Counted from the stretch's first letter, positions 10,300 to 22,158 are shown. The stretch is 64,000 nt of DNA from Hormiphora californensis (GCA_020137815.1 CM035353.1:4588404-4652403); one strand, 5' to 3'. Numbers and translations: made by a program. The notes: generated by a model from the sequence alone, not told the origin.

Positions 10300-12990
10300 T
10301 TGGCGCCATTTGGCGCCAATTGGCGCCAACTTGGCGCCACGTGGCGCCACGTGGCGATTTTTTGGCGCCAAAGCGCCCAAAATTTGGCGATTGCGCCACA
10401 ACCGCCAATTTGGCGCCAAAATGGCGCCAAGTTGGCGATTTTTTTGGCGCCAAATGGCGCCACGTAGCGCCAAGTGGCGCCACGTGGCGATTGTAAATCG
10501 CCAAGTGGTTGGCGATATTTGGCGGTACCGCCACGTGGCGATGCGAATTTGTCTGAATAAACTGTGTCCATCGCCAAGTGGCGCCAAATTGGCGCCAAAT
10601 TGGCGCCATGTACTTTTCACTCTTGGGTAGAAGGGTCACGGCCCTTGAACACCGCCACGTGGCGGTTTTAACCGCCAGTGGCCCCTGGACGTGGCGTCAA
10701 TTCTCAGGACGTGGCGCCAATGAGCCTTTTTGGCGGTGTTCATGTGGCGTTAATATCGAAATTGGCGCTTCGAATGGCGCTTTTCTTTTTTGGCCCTAGG
10801 GACGTGGCGTTGGCCCCAGGACGTGGCGTCAATTTTGAGTGGCGGAGATGTCAAAATTTTTTGGCGCTTTCGGTGACGCCACACCCGAAAAATTCGAATC
10901 GCACGCCAATTTGTTTTTTTGGCCTATCATTTGGTGCTAATTTTTGGCGCTAGTTTTTTTGGCGCCATGTAAATTGGCGCCATATAACTGATACCAGAAA
11001 CCCCTAGTGGCCCCTAGGGACCCCCAGGAGGCGCTAGAGTCACCTAAAAAGCCCCCTAGAAGGCTCCAAGAGACCCTAGAGGCCACTAGAGTCGATTAGA
11101 GTCCCTCAAAAGCCCAGAAAGATCGAATGCAGCCCCAGATGAGCACACAAGGCCCCCAAAAAGCCTAGAGTTCTCTAGAGGTCCCCTGAAACGCCCCAAG
11201 AGGACACCAGAGGTCCCTGTGTCCGTAGAAGTCCCTAAAGACCCACAGAGGCATCAGGATTGAACAGTTAAAAAAGGCTGTGTTTATATAAATATATCGC
11301 CATGAGAACTTAATTAGCGCCATGTAAATGGCGCTAATAATACTTTGGCGCTTTGATGTGGCGCCAACTATGTGGCGTCAATTATTGACGCCACACCGAA
11401 AATTCAAAAAACCACGTGGCGCTAAAATCGACAAAAATCCATTGGCGCCATCCTCTCAAAATTGACGCCACTATCCTGGGGCCAACGCCACGTCCCTGGG
11501 CCAAAAAGAAAAGCGCCAATTCGAAGCGCCATTTTCGACTATTAACGCCACATGAACACCGCCAAAAAGGCTCATTGGCGCCACGTCCTGAGAATTGACG
11601 CCACGTCCAGGGGCCACGTGGCGGTTAAAACCGCCACGTGGCGGTGTTCAAGGGCCGTGGCCTTTCTACCCACTCTTGGCGCCAAATTGGCGCCACTTGG
11701 CGAGTGGGAACATTCAGAAGCGGAAATTAACCACCTCTTTGCCGCAATCTTGGCGCCAAATTAGCGCTGCTTGGCGATTGCCGCCAACTTAGCGCCAATT
11801 TGGCGCCAAAATGGCGATTGGCGCCAAATTAGCGCCAAATGGCGCTACTTGGCGCCAATTTAGCGCCAAATTGGCGATTGGATACAAATCGCCAACTTAG
11901 CGCCAAAATGGCGCCAAAATGGCGATTGGCGCCAAATTAAGCGCCATTTGGCGCCAAGTGGCGCTGCTTGGCCAATTTAGCGCCAAATTGGCGATTGGAT
12001 ACAAATCGCCAACTTAGCGCTAATTGGCGATTTGTATCCAATCGCCAATTTGGTGCTAAATTGGCGCCAAGCAGCGCCATTTGGCGCTAAGTTGGCGACA
12101 ATCGCCAAATTGGCGCCAATTTGGCGCTAAGTTGGCGATTTATATCCAATCGCCAATTTGGCGCCAAATTGGCGCCAAGCAGCGCCACTTGGCGCCAAAT
12201 TGGCGCTAATTTGGCGCCAATCGCCATTTTGGCGCTAAGTTGGCGATTTGTATCCAATCGCCAAATTGGCGCTAATTTTGCGCCAATCGCCATTTTGGCG
12301 CCAAATTGGCGCTAAGTTGGCGGCAATCGCCAAGCAGCGCCAATTTGGCGCTAAGTTGGCGATTTGTATCTAATCGCCATTTTAGCGCCAAATTGGGCGC
12401 CGCTTGGCGCCATTTGGCGCCACTTGGCGATAGGAATTCCTCTGATGGACGTATGAATTTTTGGGAATTTTAGGTACTATCGCCAATTCGGCGCCAATTT
12501 GGCGGCCACTTGGCGATGGACACAGTTTATTCAGACAAATTCGCATCGCCACGTGGCGGTACCGGCCAAATACCGCCAACATTGGCGATTTACAATCGCC
12601 ACGTGGCGCCACTGGCGCTACGTGGCGCCATTTGGCGCCAAAAAATCGCCAACTTGGGGTAGTCCCGCCATGGCGGTAGTCAATCGCCACATGGCGGTTG
12701 CAATCGCCATGTGGCGGTCGGGAGTGGCGCATACCACGGAAGTGGCGCCATACATGCCTGGCGGTACTTAGATGGCGGTGGAGTTGGCGCCAGTTGTTGA
12801 ATTTGGCGCTAACTTGTGGCGCCCAACAAAAAAAGGTTTTCTGGAGTGGCGCCACACCACTGGAGTGGCGCCACATAAAAAAGTGGCGCCACTCAAAATA
12901 TTTTGTAACGCCAACATATGGCACTGTTTGACTACCGCCACCGCCATCCTTATTGGCGCTAACGTATCTGGATGGCGCCAACATTTATGT
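10300..12990. repeat. dense TTGGCGCCAA palindromic decamer array (left)
   Basis: Well over one hundred GGCGCC, GGCGCT, TGGCGATT and GCCACGTGGC words are spaced roughly every 10-20 bp in both orientations. The decamer TTGGCGCCAA is self-complementary. The array keeps several frames open on both strands (Trp-Arg-Gln/Ala-Pro repeats), all artefacts. Internal landmarks are inverted: the block at 10530-10590 (with GTCTGAATAAACTGTGTCC) recurs reversed at 12510-12560. Confidence 0.9.
10590..11695. repeat. nested inverted repeat within the hAT-like element
   Basis: The segment at about 10610-10860 (ACTCTTGGGTAGAAGG, then CGGCCCTTGAACACC, then GGACGTGGCGTCAATT) is present in reverse complement at about 11450-11690. 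The middle, 10990-11280, is unrelated sequence with CCCTAGA/CCCCAGA words. Confidence 0.8.
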
Positions 12991-13021
12991 GGCGCCACTC
13001 CTTGTATGGCGCATATGTGGC

Positions 13022-14935
13022 TTTTTACCGTTTTTTGCTAATTTTGAGCACCTTTAAAGCCAAATAACGGCTAAACGGTTGAAGTGGAGCTTAAAAGTCC
13101 GACGTCGACCCCCCATAACTTGGCCATTGCCATAACAAAATTGCACCCAGTGAAAAGTCTCTTAACAATTCCTACGTTGGCTATGGAGGCGCCTGGCGCA
13201 TTGTCGCATTGTGCGCGTCTCAAACACTAGTTCCTCACCTCCATAGCCATATAATAGCCTTAAGGGTACACCTGGCGTTTTTCATCATCGAGTGCCCAAC
13301 CCAATGACTTCACCAGGGTTTAGGCCATACAAAATGGACCCAAATATGCATTTTTAGCCCTAAGTCGAATTCATATTTTTGCTACAGCCTATTTTCAAAG
13401 TGGCGTTTTTTCAATTTTTTTTGAAATTTTAACCTCAGGACCACTTTTTTTGAGATAGAAACATTAAATTCTTGGAATTTGAAGAGAATATAAAGGTGAA
13501 TAAGCCCAAAGAAGGATTTTTTGAAATAGGCTTATTTCTGGCCATGAGAACGGTTTACTTTTTGCTTCTTTGAGCACGCTGGCTGAGAATGTTCCCATGC
13601 TTCATTAGAGATGAAAATCTGGAAATAGTTGCTCAAAACGATTATCTATGTGGCCAAATTTTGGAACTTTCCGCCAAAGATGTGGTGTACAGAGCTTTTT
13701 TTGTGAAACCTGTCTTTTTGAAAAAGAGGGAAATTCCCTGTATCTCAAAAAACGATGATCGTAAAGACCTGGGACCAAGCTTAATCGATTCAGAAGGTCC
13801 GATTTTGGGGGGGTCTTCTGAGAGACATTTTGCTCCTACTCCAACCGTTTTTGCTGTAATTGCGAAAAAGGTATCAGCAAGTAAGGGGGAAATCAGCCCG
13901 AAGCAGGCTACTGGAATAGAGTTGTTTCCCCTTTTCATAGAATTAGTTTTTGCAATTACAGCAAAATCTGTTGGAGTAGGAGCAAAATGTCTCTCAGAAG
14001 ACCCCCCCAAAATCGGACCTTCTGAATCGATTAAGCTTGGTCCCAGGTCTCTATGATCATCCGTTTTTGAGATACAGGGAATTCCCTCTTTTTCAAAAAG
14101 ACAGGTTTCACAAAAAAAGCTCGGTACACCACATCTTTGGCGGGAAAGTTCCAAAATTTTGGGCACACATAGATAATCGTTTTGGAGCAACTATTCCAGA
14201 TTTTCATCTCTAATGAAGCATGGAACATTCTCAGCCAGCGTGTCAAAGAAGCAAAAAGTAAACCGTTCTCATGGCCAGAAATAAGCTCCATTTCAAAAAT
14301 CCTTCTTTGGCTTATTCACTTTATATTCTCTTCAAATTCAAGAATTTATGTTTCTATCTCAAAAAAAGTGGTCCTGAGGTAAAATTTCACAAAAATTGAA
14401 AAAACGCCACTTTGAAAATAGGCTGTAGCAAAAATATGAATTCGACTTTAGGGCTAAAATTGCATATTTGAGGTCCATTTTGTATGGCCTAAACCCTGGT
14501 GAAGTCATTTGGTTGGGCACTCGATGATGAAAAACGCCAGGTGTACCCTTAAACGGTTATGTTTAAACCTAATTATCCAATTATCTAATTAACCGGATGA
14601 GATAGGACTTAATTTCAGCACCTCCACTAATTCGAGAACGCTGAACATTTCAGTGCCCCGTTGTGTCTCTACTCCTTTCTAACATGGCTATATATAGCCA
14701 TATGGCCAGCAAACGGCTATATGTGCAGGTCTAATATCCATAATTAACAATTATCCAATTAACAGATGAGATAAGACTTTATTCTGGCATCTAACCCCCA
14801 CTATGGGAGGACACTGAACACATTTGGTGCCCTTAATTTTATCTCTACTCCTTTCCTAAGGGTAGATACAGCGTTTTTCTCCTATGATGCTCAATTACCA
14901 ATCAATTAGGGGCTAATTACACACCTTCCCCAAAA
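13022..14935. mobile_element. remnant of the 50.6-kb palindrome family, split by a foldback
   Basis: Positions 13022-13200 (AACGGCTAAACGGTTGAAG, then CGACCCCCCATAACTT, then GTGAAAAGTCTCTTAA) match 51090-51260. Positions 14552-14935 (CCTAATTATCCAATTATCTA, then CTTAATTTCAGCACC) match 51285-51430. The two halves are separated by the palindrome at 13261-14551, so one element inserted into the hAT-like element and was itself interrupted. This gives three nested levels. Confidence 0.7.
13261..14551. repeat. 1.3-kb palindrome (foldback), arms ~600 bp
   Basis: TAAGGGTACACCTGGCG at 13261 is mirrored as CGCCAGGTGTACCCTTA ending at 14551, and the inverted match continues to TGTAATTGC near 13856/13955 with a loop of about 75 bp. 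Frames of 150-180 codons read from each arm are near-identical because the arms are complementary, and they contradict one another as genes. No known protein is recognisable. Confidence 0.85.
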
Positions 14936-15069
14936 AATTGAGACTGACATTTTGGTTTTTTATTTCAGGGGGCCTATACCTAGAATTTACAACCGGAATT
15001 GGCTTGCCGCTAGTGAGTTTCTATGTCGAAACACGTTTGACATGCTTAGTAGGTGACACAGACAACTTC

Positions 15070-15650
15070 AAAAAATGGCGCTCACGGAGCTCATTCTCGG
15101 CAATGTCCATATGGCGCCACATGATCATGTGGCGCCATTACATGTGGCGCCATTATCATGTGGCGCCATTAATGTGGCGCTAATGTGTGGCGCCATTGAC
15201 CTACCGCCACGACAACAGTTGCGCCAAACCATACCATTGCATACCCGCCAGAGGTTTTTAAAATGTGGCGCCCACTCCGTGGTGTGGCGCCACTCAGAAA
15301 TCGGTTTTTTTTGTTAGCGCCATAAGTTGGCGCCATATTCAACAAATGGCGCCACACGCCACCGCCATCCAAGTACCGCCAGAGCATTTATGGCGCCACT
15401 CCCGTGGTGTGGCGCCACTCCCCGAACCGCCATATGGCGTGTTTGGCGCCAAAATTTTCCATGTGGCGATTGACTACCGCATGGCGGGACTACCAACCTT
15501 GGCGCCATTTTGGCGCCAATTGGCGGTTGTGCGCAGTCGCCAAATTTTGGCGCCATTTGGCGCTAAAAATATCGCCACATGGCGCCACGTGGCGCCAAGT
15601 TTTGGCGCCAATTTGGCGCCAAATGGCGCCAAAAAGTGTGCACGACCTTA
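15070..15650. repeat. TTGGCGCCAA decamer array (right)
   Basis: The right subterminal counterpart of the array at 10300-12990, with GGCGCCATTA and TGTGGCGCCACT words. The block around 15240-15440 is an inverted relative of 12770-12990. Confidence 0.85.
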
Positions 15651-15754
15651 ACTACCATACTACCAAAAAATGATACACTACGTTATCTGTAAAAGATTTG
15701 TAAATGAAAAAACGAAAATGATAAACGATCTAACAGATTTAAAAAAAAGAATTA

Positions 15755-15875
15755 AAAAAAGATAAATCATTAAAATAAGAATAAATCATTAAAAAAAAGA
15801 TAAATCATTATAATAAGAATTAAAATAAGAATAAATCATTAAAAAAAAGATAAATCATTATAATAAGAATTACAT
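15755..15875 (+). repeat. ATAAATCATTA-rich tandem repeats
   Basis: Four to five imperfect copies of GATAAATCATTA alternating with AATAAGAATTAAAATAAG. In the duplicate at about 18655-18675 only one copy is left, so the array has expanded or contracted since duplication. Confidence 0.75.
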
Positions 15876-16055
15876 GAAACAGTAAAGAATGAATCAGACG
15901 TACAAGTATGTATAAAATATTGGGTGAAGACACAAAACTTAAAAAGTTGAGAAAAAGTGTAATAAAGATGAAACAAAAAATGTTGAAAAAGTTATAACAC
16001 GAGAAACACGAGAACTAAAGTTATACATATTGGAAAGACCATCTAGTATAGGTTA

Positions 16056-16418
16056 TTAATAGCAATACGTGCATCTTTTCCATGTCAAGGAGTTCCAAGC
16101 ACTCCAAGACCACACCTGGGACCGCATGAACTCCAGGACCAGTATCCTTGCTCTCGCCAGAAGCCTGGTGATGGAGGACTCCAGCTGATGGAGGCTGGCC
16201 ACACGAACTCCGAGTTCGTTCCTTACTGCATCATTGATGCCAGTTCGGAGCGTCTCCAGGATGTCCCAATCCAGGTTCGAATGTCCGGGCGAGGTACCTG
16301 TTACCGAGCTCTTCTGGGACCAAATTATCATGGATTCCACTGGATCCGTCTCTCCTTCTCTATTGGGATGTGTCATGTCACTAGGGAGTTCCAGGCACTT
16401 TGTGTCCACACCTGGCAC
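16056..16418 (-). pseudogene. helical-module gene fragment, copy A
   Basis: The minus-strand frame carries DILETLRTGINDAVRNELG, then VRVASLHQLESSITRLLAR, then ARILVLEFMRSQ, a strongly amphipathic, protein-like run. Just before it comes a module with CLELPSDMTHPNREGETDP that resembles a module also found at 19176-19710. After EFMRSQ the sequence is CAG|GTGTGG-like and may be a splice donor, so the visible unit is probably one exon plus flanking DNA. The family is unknown to me. Copy B at 19385-19560 keeps the helical part but loses the upstream frame. Confidence 0.4.
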
Positions 16419-16822
16419 CGTATAAATTCCAGGACCAGTAGCAACATAACAGTGTGTTCTCTATGCCCTGTCAGGGATTTTTTAATGATCCGGATGCTCA
16501 TATAAGATGTTTCACCTAAATTATCGATTTAAATCGTAAGGGAATTAGTGGTTGCAAAACGCATAGTCACAGATTTTAATAACAACATAAACCATCTCAT
16601 CATATTCTAAGCAAATAGTATACTTAACTAGAGCTATATAGGTAAAACAAAAAGCTATAATAACAAGCAGTGAGTGTCCTAAACTGTTTGAAACGTTTAC
16701 AAACTAACCAAAACATTCAGCTTTCACAAACACCATTCATTATGTGTTGGAGCCTTATCTTCTTAAACATAACTATGTATCTTTTCATCCAGGATCTCAG
16801 TTTCTTACTGGTTCCAGGAATT

Positions 16823-17011
16823 TGGCTTTCATTTGGTTAGAAGATATTTTGACCTTCCCTGCATATGAGAGGTCATTAGAAGGTTCTCCAAGTCTTGGAA
16901 GGGGGAGGTCTTGGGATATAAGTCTTCGTGCTTAACACCTGAAAGACGCTCTAGGGTTAGAATAGCAAGGAGATCCTGTCTCACTCGCTCTATATGAACG
17001 GTAAGTTCTTT
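16823..17011 (-). pseudogene. exon-like fragment with LAILTLERLSG motif, copy A
   Basis: The minus strand from about 17011 to 16823 is open for over 60 codons and reads AKELTVHIERVRQDLLAILT, then LERLSGVKHEDLYPKTSPFQ, ending MQGRSKYLLTK and a stop. Copy B at 20120-20292 preserves the frame with small in-frame changes, which argues for past coding function. It belongs with the other minus-strand pieces of this duplicated locus. Function unknown. Confidence 0.4.
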
Positions 17012-17844
17012 CGCCCACCTTTCTTTCTGTTCGTCGTTATACGTCGTGAATGTCCTATATCAGTCGGAACCTTATGTTTGCCAGAATTCTCTTTAAAATA
17101 GTTTTTTTTTTCAAATTCAATCGACCTGACGAAAATGGGATCAAAATTAAACGGGGCCAGTAGAGTCTACTTTTAGTGTAGTATATGACTCCCTAGTAGT
17201 CTGGACATTGTTCTGTCCAAATATTCCCTGCTCGATCTTCTAAAACAGGGACCTTTTTTCTCGTTTATATGAAATAAGTGATCCACGAGTTACATACTTA
17301 TATATCGCGTATACCTACTACTATAAAGCTATAATACACACTATGAATATATAATTTAACACATTATGTCGTACAGCATCCAGTACATTGCCAGGTTGCT
17401 GCAGATCATCGATCAGAGACTTTATTTCTCCTTCCATCTGATCGAGGCATACACCAATCCTTATTATCCTAATTATGATGCTATTATGAAAGTCCGGTTA
17501 TTTAGTATACTATGCTCCTGAGGGGAGGACATCACCATGTTCCCGGGTATTATATATATTATATTATATATATATATAGTTGTTGAGAGTAAAGACCCAG
17601 TCACGGGCTTTCTCGGTGTAGTTGGTTTTGGGCATGTTAAGCTGAACTAAGGAAAAATAATTGATAATATTTAATCGTTTATAAAATTTACTAAGGGAGG
17701 ACCGAGGAGCCCTTAGCTGCAGCAGACGCTGGGGTCCCTAGTGTGTACGGATTTTATGTGTGTATTGAATTCCTTACCTTTGTATGTAAACCTAAAATAG
17801 TTCTTCCCAGTAATAAGCATGGGTACATACATACTGACAGAGCC
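17012..17844. other. noncoding end of copy A and junction
   Basis: AT-rich. The segment at 17625-17705 (CTAAGGAAAAATAATTGATA, then TTTATAAAATTTACTAAGGG) recurs in inverted orientation at about 23015-23095. A short (TA)n run sits at 17555-17578. Confidence 0.5.
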
Positions 17845-17929
17845 AGTAGTCATAGATCGGCATGATGTGTTAAATTCTATACCCAATAACCAACGTCGTT
17901 TTTCATTAGCCTAGTTTTCCATAGATATG

Positions 17930-18205
17930 CTATTTCATGCAACACATCCTACAGAGTTGCAGAATATTGTGTATTGACGGGTTTTATCAGACCACCTTTT
18001 TTTTTTGACATAGATTTCATATGAAGCCGGAGCTCTACATGTACTAGTAAAACACCCTTCAATGTTAGTCCATTGACAGGGCTGTAGTGGCAATGATAAT
18101 TCTAATATTGCCCTGGGTGTTTTGCAGACCATCAACTAATTCTTTTTTAATAGATCGCTTATTTGAGCGGTGTCTGACAGAGTTGAACAAAAGATAATGA
18201 TGACG
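17930..18205 (-). pseudogene. RecQ-like helicase fragment, copy B
   Basis: Duplicate of the remnant at 9640-9890. The DNA encoding the motif V-like segment (around CAATATTAGAATTATCATTG on the minus strand) is intact, but the following part has several indels, and the downstream frame is disrupted by a T-rich expansion near 17997-18008. Clearly non-functional. Confidence 0.6.
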
Positions 18206-18905
18206 TTATCCAACTCTTGGAGCTCTAGATTAAGTGCCGCGGTGTACTTCATGAAGCTTCACGTAATCCAAACTCCTCACTGTCTATCGTCATTTTCCGT
18301 CCAACATTTGACAGTTTTATGTCAACCAATCAATTCATAGACAGTTTTATATCAATAAAAAAATTCAAATCTTAACACGACATTTATTAGGCTCAGTAAA
18401 ATGTTGCTTTCCCGAAAGATGAATAGACAGTTTTATACCAATCAAATCTACAATGTTTATAATTTCAATGAAGTTAAAAATACTCTACAGTAAAAGCAAG
18501 TCCGAAAAAAGATGATACAGGTCAGAAAATATGATGCAAAAGTGAAGAAAAAACAGAAATGATGAATAAAGTAAAAACTGATACACTATGTAATCTGTAA
18601 AAGATTTTTAAATGAAAAAAACGAAAATGATAAACGATCTAACAGAATTAAAGTAAAGATAAATCATTAATAAGAATTACATGAAACAGTAAAGAATGAA
18701 TCAGACGTACAAGTGTGTATAAACTATTGGATGAAGTTAAAAAAGTTAAAAAGTTGAGAAAAAGTGTAATAAAGATGAAACAAAAAATGTTGAAAAAGTG
18801 AAAATAGTAATAACACGAGAAACACGAGAACTAAAGTTATACATATTGGAAAGACCATCTAGTCTAGGTTATTAATAGCAATACGTACATCATTTCGGAA
18901 ATGGC

Positions 18906-19130
18906 TCAAAATAATTGCCGCGGCAATATATTTTGAGTCACTTCATACAGACCATTAATTTTCCTCGCTTCAGTGGCTTTATCCTCCGGATTAGGAAGGA
19001 GATCATACTTTGGGAGGGGGGTACCATTAGTCAAGAACTCATTAACAGCATCAATATACTGGGAGGGGACATTATAATCACTTACCTTTGCATAAACTCC
19101 GAACTTTACCTGATATAAATGACAAAGCAT
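18906..19130 (-). pseudogene. fragment with KVSDYNVPSQYIDAVNEFL, 74 aa
   Basis: The open minus-strand frame reads VKFGVYAKVSDYNVPSQYID, then AVNEFLTNGTPLPKYDLLPN. A homologous piece at 27884-28102 shares KVKLGVNAKVSDY before going out of frame. The fragment lies in the 430 bp absent from copy A. I do not recognise the family. It probably belongs to the same multi-exon gene as the DUF6589-like pieces further right. Confidence 0.4.
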
Positions 19131-19175
19131 TTACAAATACAACATATATACCTTCAGTAGTATACTATTAATATA

Positions 19176-19717
19176 TCACGTAATATATAATATATAGACG
19201 TAAGGCGGTGGTCCTGAGAGGAAATGAGATATCTCCCAGAGGTCACCCAGAATCCGGTTGCCGACTCTTTCCAGCTCCAGCAAGTGAGCCAGTGATCCAC
19301 TTGCAGTCGGATCCGTCTCTCCCTCTCCCTCAGTTCCTCTCCGGAGATGTATCATGTCAAGGAGTTCCAAGCACTCCAAGTCCTCACCTGGGACTGCATG
19401 AACTCCAGGACCAGTATCCTTGCTCTCGCCAGGAACCTGGTGATGGAGGACTCCAGCTGATGGAGGCTGGCCACACGAACTCCGAGTTCGTTCCTTACTG
19501 CATCATTGATGCCAGTTCGGAGCGTCTCCACTCTCCAGGATGTTCTCGTCCGAATCCAGGTTCGAATGTCCGGGCGAGGTACCTGTTACCGAGCTCTTCT
19601 GGGACCAAATCATCATGGATTCCACTTGTAGCTGGATCCGTCTCTCCTTCTCTCTTGGGATGTGTCATGTCACTAGAGATTTCCAGGCACTTTGTGTCCA
19701 CACCTGGCACCGTATAA
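19176..19717 (-). pseudogene. helical-module gene fragments, copy B
   Basis: Two related modules are recognisable on the minus strand: one with CLEISSDMTHPKREGETDP followed by ELGNRYLARTFE, and one with CLELLDMIHLRRGTEGEGET followed by LERVGNRILGDLWE. Between them lies the helical segment (GINDAVRNELGVRVASLHQL, then ESSITRFLARARILVLEF) shared with 16056-16418. The modules are in different frames and interrupted by stops, although a CAG|GTGAGG splice-donor-like site follows the helical segment. This suggests a gene built of repeated modules that has decayed. Confidence 0.4.
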
Positions 19718-20119
19718 TTCCAGGGCCAATAGCAACATAACAGTGTGTTCTTTATGCCCTGTCAGGGATTTTCTAATGATCCGGATGCTCATATAAGATG
19801 TTTCACCTAAATGATCGATTTATAAAATCGTAAGGGAATTAGTGGTTGCAAAACGCATAATCACAGATTTTAATAACAACATAAACCACCTCATCATACT
19901 ATAATCTAAGCAAATAGTATACTTAACTAGAGCTATAGGTAAAACAAAAAGCTATAATAACAAGCAGTGAGTGTCCTAAACTGTTTGAAACGTTTACAAA
20001 CTAACATTCACTCTTCACAAACACCATCCATTATGAAGCCCTTAATCTTCTTAAACATAACTAAGTGTCTTTTCATCCAGGCCAGCTCAGTTTTTTTACT
20101 GGTTCCAGGAAATTGGTTT

Positions 20120-20292
20120 TCATTTGGTTGGAAGATATTTTGACCTTCCCTGCATATGAGAGGTCATTAGAAGGTTCTCCAAGTCTTGGAAGGGGGAGGT
20201 CTTGGGGTATAAGTCTTGATCGTGCTTAATACCTGAAAGACGCTCTAGAGTTAGAATAGCAAGGAGATCCTGTTTCACTGATCGCTCTCTAT
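20120..20292 (-). pseudogene. exon-like fragment with LAILTLERLSG motif, copy B
   Basis: Duplicate of 16823-17011 with the same ending (MQGRSKYL, then a near-identical stop). Small in-frame insertions are present (KHDQDLYPKT here versus KHEDLYPKT). Confidence 0.4.
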
Positions 20293-20553
20293 GAACGGTG
20301 AGTTCTTTCGCCTTTCACCTTTCTCTCTGTTCGTCTTTATACGTCGTAACTGTCCTATATCAGTCGGAACCTTATGTTTGCCAGACTTCTCTTTAAAATA
20401 GTTTTTTTTTCAAATTCAATCGACCTGACGAAAATCGGATCAAAGTTAAACGGGGCCAGTACTGTCTACTTTTTTGTGTAGTATATGACATCTTTATTAA
20501 TTATGTCTCCCTAGTTGTCTGGACATTGTTCTGTCCAAATATTCCCTGCTCGA

Positions 20554-21088
20554 TCCCCCATAGGAATTTCGCGCGGAGGAACCTGCATTCTCCAGCCTTT
20601 TCGTCACGCGAATGAAGGTGATTATCCAAGAAAAAACTAGCTAAATTCCTGGAGAAAACAGGCATTAGTGCAGTCATTGTCTACTGCCGCGTTCCCCCTT
20701 TCAACTTTGTCTGGTGTATCTCAGAAAATATTTAACTTACAGACTCCCAAAAAACGGGAGGTAACATAATATTGTAGAAAGTATAATACTATCTGGGTTT
20801 TATTTAGATTAATGCACAGATACATAGCTATAGTTAGTGACACTTGGTGTCATAATTTTCTCCCATTGTTGTAGGTATTCACTTGACAGCTACCCCCTCT
20901 TTCTCTCCCATTCTCGCCCCTCTCCAGCCAGACAGTGTTGAAAGGGGGAACGCGGCAGTAGACAATGACTGCACTAATGCCTGTTTTCTCCAGGAATTTA
21001 GCTAGTTTTTTCTTGGATAATCACCTTCATTCGCGTGACGAAAAGGCTGGAGAATGCAGGTTCCTCCGCGCGAAATTCCTATGGGGGA
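20554..21088. mobile_element. 535-bp element with ~160-bp TIRs
   Basis: TCCCCCATAGGAATTTCGCG at 20554 is mirrored up to 21088, and the inverted match continues for about 160 bp to CAACTTTGTCTGG/CCAGACAGTGTTG. The orthologous position in copy A (17240-17255) has CGATCTTCTAAAACAGGGAC with no insertion. The loop holds no frame. I see no clear target duplication. Confidence 0.8.
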
Positions 21089-21354
21089 GGGACCTTTTTT
21101 CTCGTTTATATGAAATAAGTGATCCACGAGTTACATACTTAATACTATAAAGCTATAATACACATTATGAATATATAATTTAACACATTATGTCGTACAG
21201 CATCCAGTACATTGCCAAGTTGTTGCATATCCTCGATCAGAGACTTTAATTCTCCTTCCATCTGATCGAGGCATACACCAATCCTTTGATTATTACTAAT
21301 GGACTGAAGGTACTACCCGCATCCTCCATATCCTTAAATCGATAGTGTTTACGC

Positions 21355-21850
21355 AGTGAATACAGAGTGAATACGCAGTGAATACAGAGCGAATGCAGAG
21401 TGAATGCAGAGCGAATGCAGAGTGAATGCAGAGTGAATGCAGAGCGAATGCAGAGTGAATGGAGAGTGAATGCAGAGTGGTTCCAGAGTGAATACGCAGT
21501 GAATGCAGAGTGAATACGCAATCATTGGGGATATCCTACCAGAACTGTTTACGCAGTGAATACAGGGTGAATACGCAGTGAATACAGAGCGAATGCAGAG
21601 TGAATGCAGAGCGAATGCAGAGTGAATGCAGAGTGAATGCAGAGCGAATGCAGAGTGAATGGAGAGTGAATGCAGAGTGGTTCCAGAGTGAATACGCAGT
21701 GAATGCAGAGTGAATACGCAATCATTGGGGATATCCTACCAGAACTGTTTACGCAGTGAATACAGGGTGAATACGCAGTGAATACAGAGTGAATGCAGAG
21801 CGAATGCAGAGCGAATGCAGAGCGAATGCAGAGCGAATACGCAATCATTG
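21355..21850 (+). repeat. GAATGCAGAGC/GAATACGCAGT tandem array (mirrored at 22330-22735)
   Basis: Units of about 11 bp alternate GAATGCAGAGC, GAATGCAGAGT and GAATACGCAGT in three blocks separated by GGATATCCTACCAGAACTG. The inverted arm has the same array reading CTCTGCATTC. Leu/Ser/His/Ile repeat frames here are compositional. Confidence 0.9.
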
Positions 21851-22039
21851 GTAATATCCTACCAGAACTAGAATGCCGTAAATACAAACGAGAAGAGGGA
21901 GAAAAGATCGAACAATTTATTATCTGACACAGTATCTGATTTCTGATTCCTAGTTTGCGTGTGATGTATATATTGTATAGTTCCTATTTCGTGTATTTTA
22001 GATATTAGACATGTGACCTTATTTTTAGCAGCTGATGAT

Positions 22040-22074
22040 GTCGATGAGAGAGAGAGAGAGAGATAGAGAGAGAG

Positions 22075-22144
<70 letters not shown>

Positions 22145-22158
22145 GAGGAGAGGATAGA

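Larger units (their letters stand above)
10260..15672. mobile_element. 5.4-kb hAT-like element with 8-bp target duplication
   Basis: The TIR starts GGTAGTATGGTAGTTAAGGT at 10268 and its inverse ends at 15664, with one mismatch in the first 40 bases. The flanks are the 8-bp direct repeat AAAAAATG (10260-10267 and 15665-15672). The second copy of the locus shows the empty site near 18568-18575, with TAAAAACTGATAC where the duplicated target would be. An 8-bp duplication is typical of the hAT, P and Merlin groups. The interior is made of GGCGCC decamers and nested foldbacks. No transposase frame is visible, so it is non-autonomous. Confidence 0.8.
9534..17530 (+). other. segmental duplication, copy A
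   Basis: Colinear with 17845-22840. Matching landmarks include the helicase remnant, the segment before and after the big insertion (10000-10259 and 15673-16060 match 18300-18890), the helical-module frame, the block ending in ATATGAGAGGTCATTAGAAG, and the final ATGCTATTATGAAAGTCCGG at 17478-17500. Copy A carries the 5.4-kb hAT-like insertion. Relative to copy B it lacks about 430 bp corresponding to 18893-19355. Confidence 0.85.

Noticed and set aside
10141-12998. Many 60-200 codon frames in the GGCGCC array
   Set aside because: They encode only repeated Trp-Arg-Gln/Ala-Pro strings on both strands, a direct product of the decamer.
13589-14291. Frames of 155-182 codons in the 1.3-kb palindrome
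   Set aside because: The two arms give nearly the same peptide from opposite strands and cross the palindrome centre; no known domain.
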